From contig CBDDKM010000010.1 in assembly GCA_965230225.1 (NCBI GenBank), positions 372,001 through 436,000 of the forward strand: a DNA stretch of 64,000 bases, in the 5' to 3' direction. Made by a program: the position numbers and the translations under genes. Of this stretch, positions 62,378 to 64,000 are shown piece after piece. The notes beneath the pieces are model-generated. The model was not told the origin of the DNA. It made no database searches and saw nothing but the letters and a program-made list of their open reading frames with translations. Source of the DNA: CALSMU01 sp965230225 (GTDB lineage: Bacteria; Bacteroidota; Bacteroidia; Flavobacteriales_D; Parvicellaceae). Within the stretch, counting starts at the first letter, position 1; every line of letters begins with the position of its first letter.

Positions 62378-63034
62378 CTATAAATGATAAGTCAATCCTA
62401 CCTTTCCGGTAAAAGCATATTGATAAATAGTATAATAACTACTTTCCATAGGAGTATACTGAATACTTCCCTGGAAGAAAAACCCTAAGTGATCTCCAGA
62501 CAACACATAGGTCCCTCCTCCTATTTCGACATTCAACTGATTAAACCCAGACTCGTCCATTTCAATAGATTGTGCTTGATCGGTATTCTCTACTCCTGTT
62601 ACTCCCACAAGAGAATTAACCTCTATTCCGGCAATTAAATAAGGTGATATTCGTTGCTCTGTATTAAATCGGTATAAAAGTGATACCGGCACATTCAGGT
62701 ACTTGAAATTATATCCGGAATAAGTCGAAGTAACTCCTCTATCAACTAGTACTAAATCCTTACTGATTCCATAAAATGCTCCAGCCTGAATAGCCAAATG
62801 CTCCGTAAACTTATTCCCTAGTAGTCCACCTCCACCAATCACCATGGAATTAGAAGAGATCCGGTTGTTCTGAAAACTCAATTGAGAAGCATATCCTCCA
62901 ATACCAAAGTAGAAACCATTTTCGTTGGAGTGGTTCTCACAAAAACAAGATCGTTTTTGATATACCCCTCTCTTATCCTGAGCTTGAGAGAAAAGCCCAA
63001 GTGACAACAGACAAATTAAAATAATTGATTTCAA
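62378..63034 (-). CDS. Outer-membrane beta-barrel protein
   Basis: 218 residues with signal peptide (about 1-19, ending SQAQ) and alternating aromatic strands ending YQYAFTGKVGLTYHL, the usual outer-membrane barrel finish (OmpW/OMP_b-brl size). Related in style to porin-family proteins of Bacteroidota. Cys are limited to SCFCE after the signal. The start is TTG at 63034, one base from the stop of the upstream membrane gene; no ATG exists before the signal peptide and the longer frame to 63085 overlaps the neighbour. Third gene of a unit with the HMG-CoA lyase and a small membrane protein. Confidence 0.82.
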   Translation of the reverse strand: MKSIILICLLSLGLFSQAQDKRGVYQKRSCFCENHSNENGFYFGIGGYASQLSFQNNRISSNSMVIGGGGLLGNKFTEHLAIQAGAFYGISKDLVLVDRGVTSTYSGYNFKYLNVPVSLLYRFNTEQRISPYLIAGIEVNSLVGVTGVENTDQAQSIEMDESGFNQLNVEIGGGTYVLSGDHLGFFFQGSIQYTPMESSYYTIYQYAFTGKVGLTYHL

Positions 63035-63035
63035 G

Positions 63036-63446
63036 TTATATTTTTTTGAAGGCCTTGAGTATATCAAAACCACTAATGAGTACAATGCTTAACACCCACA
63101 TCCAATACCCAATCAACAACACCCCACTCTCGTGCATGTTTATTTTCCAGGAAATAGCAGAACTAATTGCCAACCCAGACAAGATAATAACCGGTAATAA
63201 TTTCACTTCTTTTCTAAAAGCCCAGAAGAGCAATACCACCACCCAAACATTAGTTAGTGCAGTAAACAAGAAGGCTAAATACTCCCATAAATCATTAATC
63301 AACCCAAAGGTAGCAGCATGAATTCCCAGAACAGAGATTCCATTTAATTTCAGCCCCATAGGCCCCTGTAAGGTGGGCAATAGAAATGAGATGACAAACA
63401 GTGCCATCAAAACAAAAATGATAATCTTGCTTTTATTTTGTGCCAT
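63036..63446 (-). CDS. Small hypothetical membrane protein
   Basis: 136 residues with about four hydrophobic helices (about 7-26, 55-78, 80-105, 107-130) and no recognised motif. Lies 5 bases after the HMG-CoA lyase gene and immediately before the barrel gene, so co-transcribed; role unknown. Confidence 0.72.
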   Translation of the reverse strand: MAQNKSKIIIFVLMALFVISFLLPTLQGPMGLKLNGISVLGIHAATFGLINDLWEYLAFLFTALTNVWVVVLLFWAFRKEVKLLPVIILSGLAISSAISWKINMHESGVLLIGYWMWVLSIVLISGFDILKAFKKI

Positions 63447-63451
63447 ATTCT

Positions 63452-64000
63452 TTAACCGGGAAAGATCTCAACAGCCATCTGCATTGATTTCGCAAACTCC
63501 TCTTCGTTCAATCCATGATCATAATTATGATTGTTAAGGTACGAAATAATATGCTCGGTTGGCATGTTTCCGGTCAAATCATCTTTTGCCATAGGGCATC
63601 CTCCATATCCTTTAATGGCCGAATCAAATCGAATACAACCACTTTTTACTGCTGCATCAATTTTTTCGAATGAGGTATCCGGAGTGGTATGTAAGTGAGC
63701 TCCAATCTCCACTTCTTCAAACTCTTTGATTAGTTTTTGAAATAGAAAATCAATGGTTTCGGGGTTCGAAGTTCCAATTGTATCAGAAAGTGACAAAATC
63801 TTAACGCCATAATCTTTTAATAATCGCTCTGCCCAATGAGCTACAATATGCGGACTCCACTCATCTCCATACGGATTACCGAATGCCATAGAAAAATAGG
63901 TAACCATCTTTTTACCATGCTGTACGCATAGGTTTTGAACTTCTTCTAATCGGTTTAAAGAATCTTGAATGGTGGAATTGATATTTCTTTGCTGGAAAGT
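63452..64000 (-). CDS. Hydroxymethylglutaryl-CoA lyase (partial, 5' end beyond window)
   Basis: Frame is open through the window edge: before the ATG at 63907, codons read on as TFQQRNINSTIQDSLNRLEEVQ..., matching the N-terminal half of HMG-CoA lyase, so the true start is outside the window (183 residues visible of about 290). Landmarks: SMAFGNPYGDEW, LSLSDTIGTSNP, GAHLHTT and the lyase active-site loop GYGGCPMAKDDLTGN with its catalytic Cys. TIM-barrel enzyme that cleaves 3-hydroxy-3-methylglutaryl-CoA to acetyl-CoA and acetoacetate in leucine breakdown. First gene of a unit with a small membrane protein and the barrel protein. Confidence 0.9.
   Translation of the reverse strand, partial: TFQQRNINSTIQDSLNRLEEVQNLCVQHGKKMVTYFSMAFGNPYGDEWSPHIVAHWAERLLKDYGVKILSLSDTIGTSNPETIDFLFQKLIKEFEEVEIGAHLHTTPDTSFEKIDAAVKSGCIRFDSAIKGYGGCPMAKDDLTGNMPTEHIISYLNNHNYDHGLNEEEFAKSMQMAVEIFPG

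Overview
The window is chromosomal DNA from a Bacteroidota bacterium, most likely order Flavobacteriales and near the Crocinitomicaceae/Cryomorphaceae side, although the family assignment is only an impression. The evidence is: several type IX secretion (T9SS) cargo proteins with C-terminal sorting domains (both type A and gliding-associated type B), a PorP/SprF-family protein, a DUF5686 protein, HisKA_2 sensor kinases, a tmRNA whose tag reads GNNNYALAA, promoters of the Bacteroidota form TAnnTTTG, few Shine-Dalgarno sites, and an AT-rich composition. There are no insertion sequences, phage genes, CRISPR arrays, rRNAs or tRNAs that I can support. The region reads as stable core plus lineage-specific surface-protein genes.

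Layout. 1-9.0 kb: LpxL-type acyltransferase, VWA lipoprotein, a T9SS-exported lysyl-endopeptidase-like protease, a small lipoprotein, two divergent HisKA_2 kinases and a carboxypeptidase-regulatory-domain protein. 9.1-14.6 kb: metabolic block with DUF427-egtB-egtD (ergothioneine), a double SnoaL protein, and a tail-to-tail pair that together would convert trans-3-hydroxy-L-proline to L-proline. 14.7-20.5 kb: GIY-YIG protein, ssrA (tmRNA), DUF5686 protein, dnaN, a 2-oxoglutarate dioxygenase-like protein and a small secreted protein. 20.5-24.4 kb: a tandem beta-sandwich protein and an ECF sigma gene overlapping a mosaic VWA membrane protein. 24.5-32.4 kb: saccharopine-dehydrogenase-like gene with a 20-codon leader ORF, a second sigma/anti-sigma-like operon ending in an exported SixA-like phosphatase, a blade-repeat protein, a DEAD-box helicase and a lipoprotein. 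32.4-45 kb: FadH-like reductase, mnmA, and four large exported proteins (metallophosphatase, redox-dead thioredoxin fold, membrane-tailed CotH, VPS10/BNR protein). 45-51 kb: a complete RND efflux operon. 51-57.8 kb: a 1871-residue repeat protein and its short paralogue. 58-64 kb: CotH protein with type B sorting domain translationally coupled to a PorP/SprF protein, membrane and barrel proteins, a candidate small RNA and the 3' part of HMG-CoA lyase.

How the genes fit together. Surface display by T9SS is the main theme: at least five products carry recognisable sorting domains, and one cargo gene is paired with its own PorP/SprF protein. Two separate ECF sigma factors are each coupled to a membrane protein with cytoplasmic N-terminal segment, suggesting two envelope-sensing circuits; one of these membrane proteins is a mosaic with SprB-like, GldK-like and VWA/YfbK parts. 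The most unusual items are that mosaic, the giant protein with seven 54-residue units in exact 162-bp DNA register plus 19 TPR-like units, the signal-less duplicated beta-sandwich protein, the promoter-terminator unit with no gene at 62.2-62.4 kb, and the leader ORF before the saccharopine-dehydrogenase-like gene. Many open frames begin with TTG codons upstream of a better ATG; I trimmed those starts, and kept TTG only where no ATG precedes a clear signal peptide.
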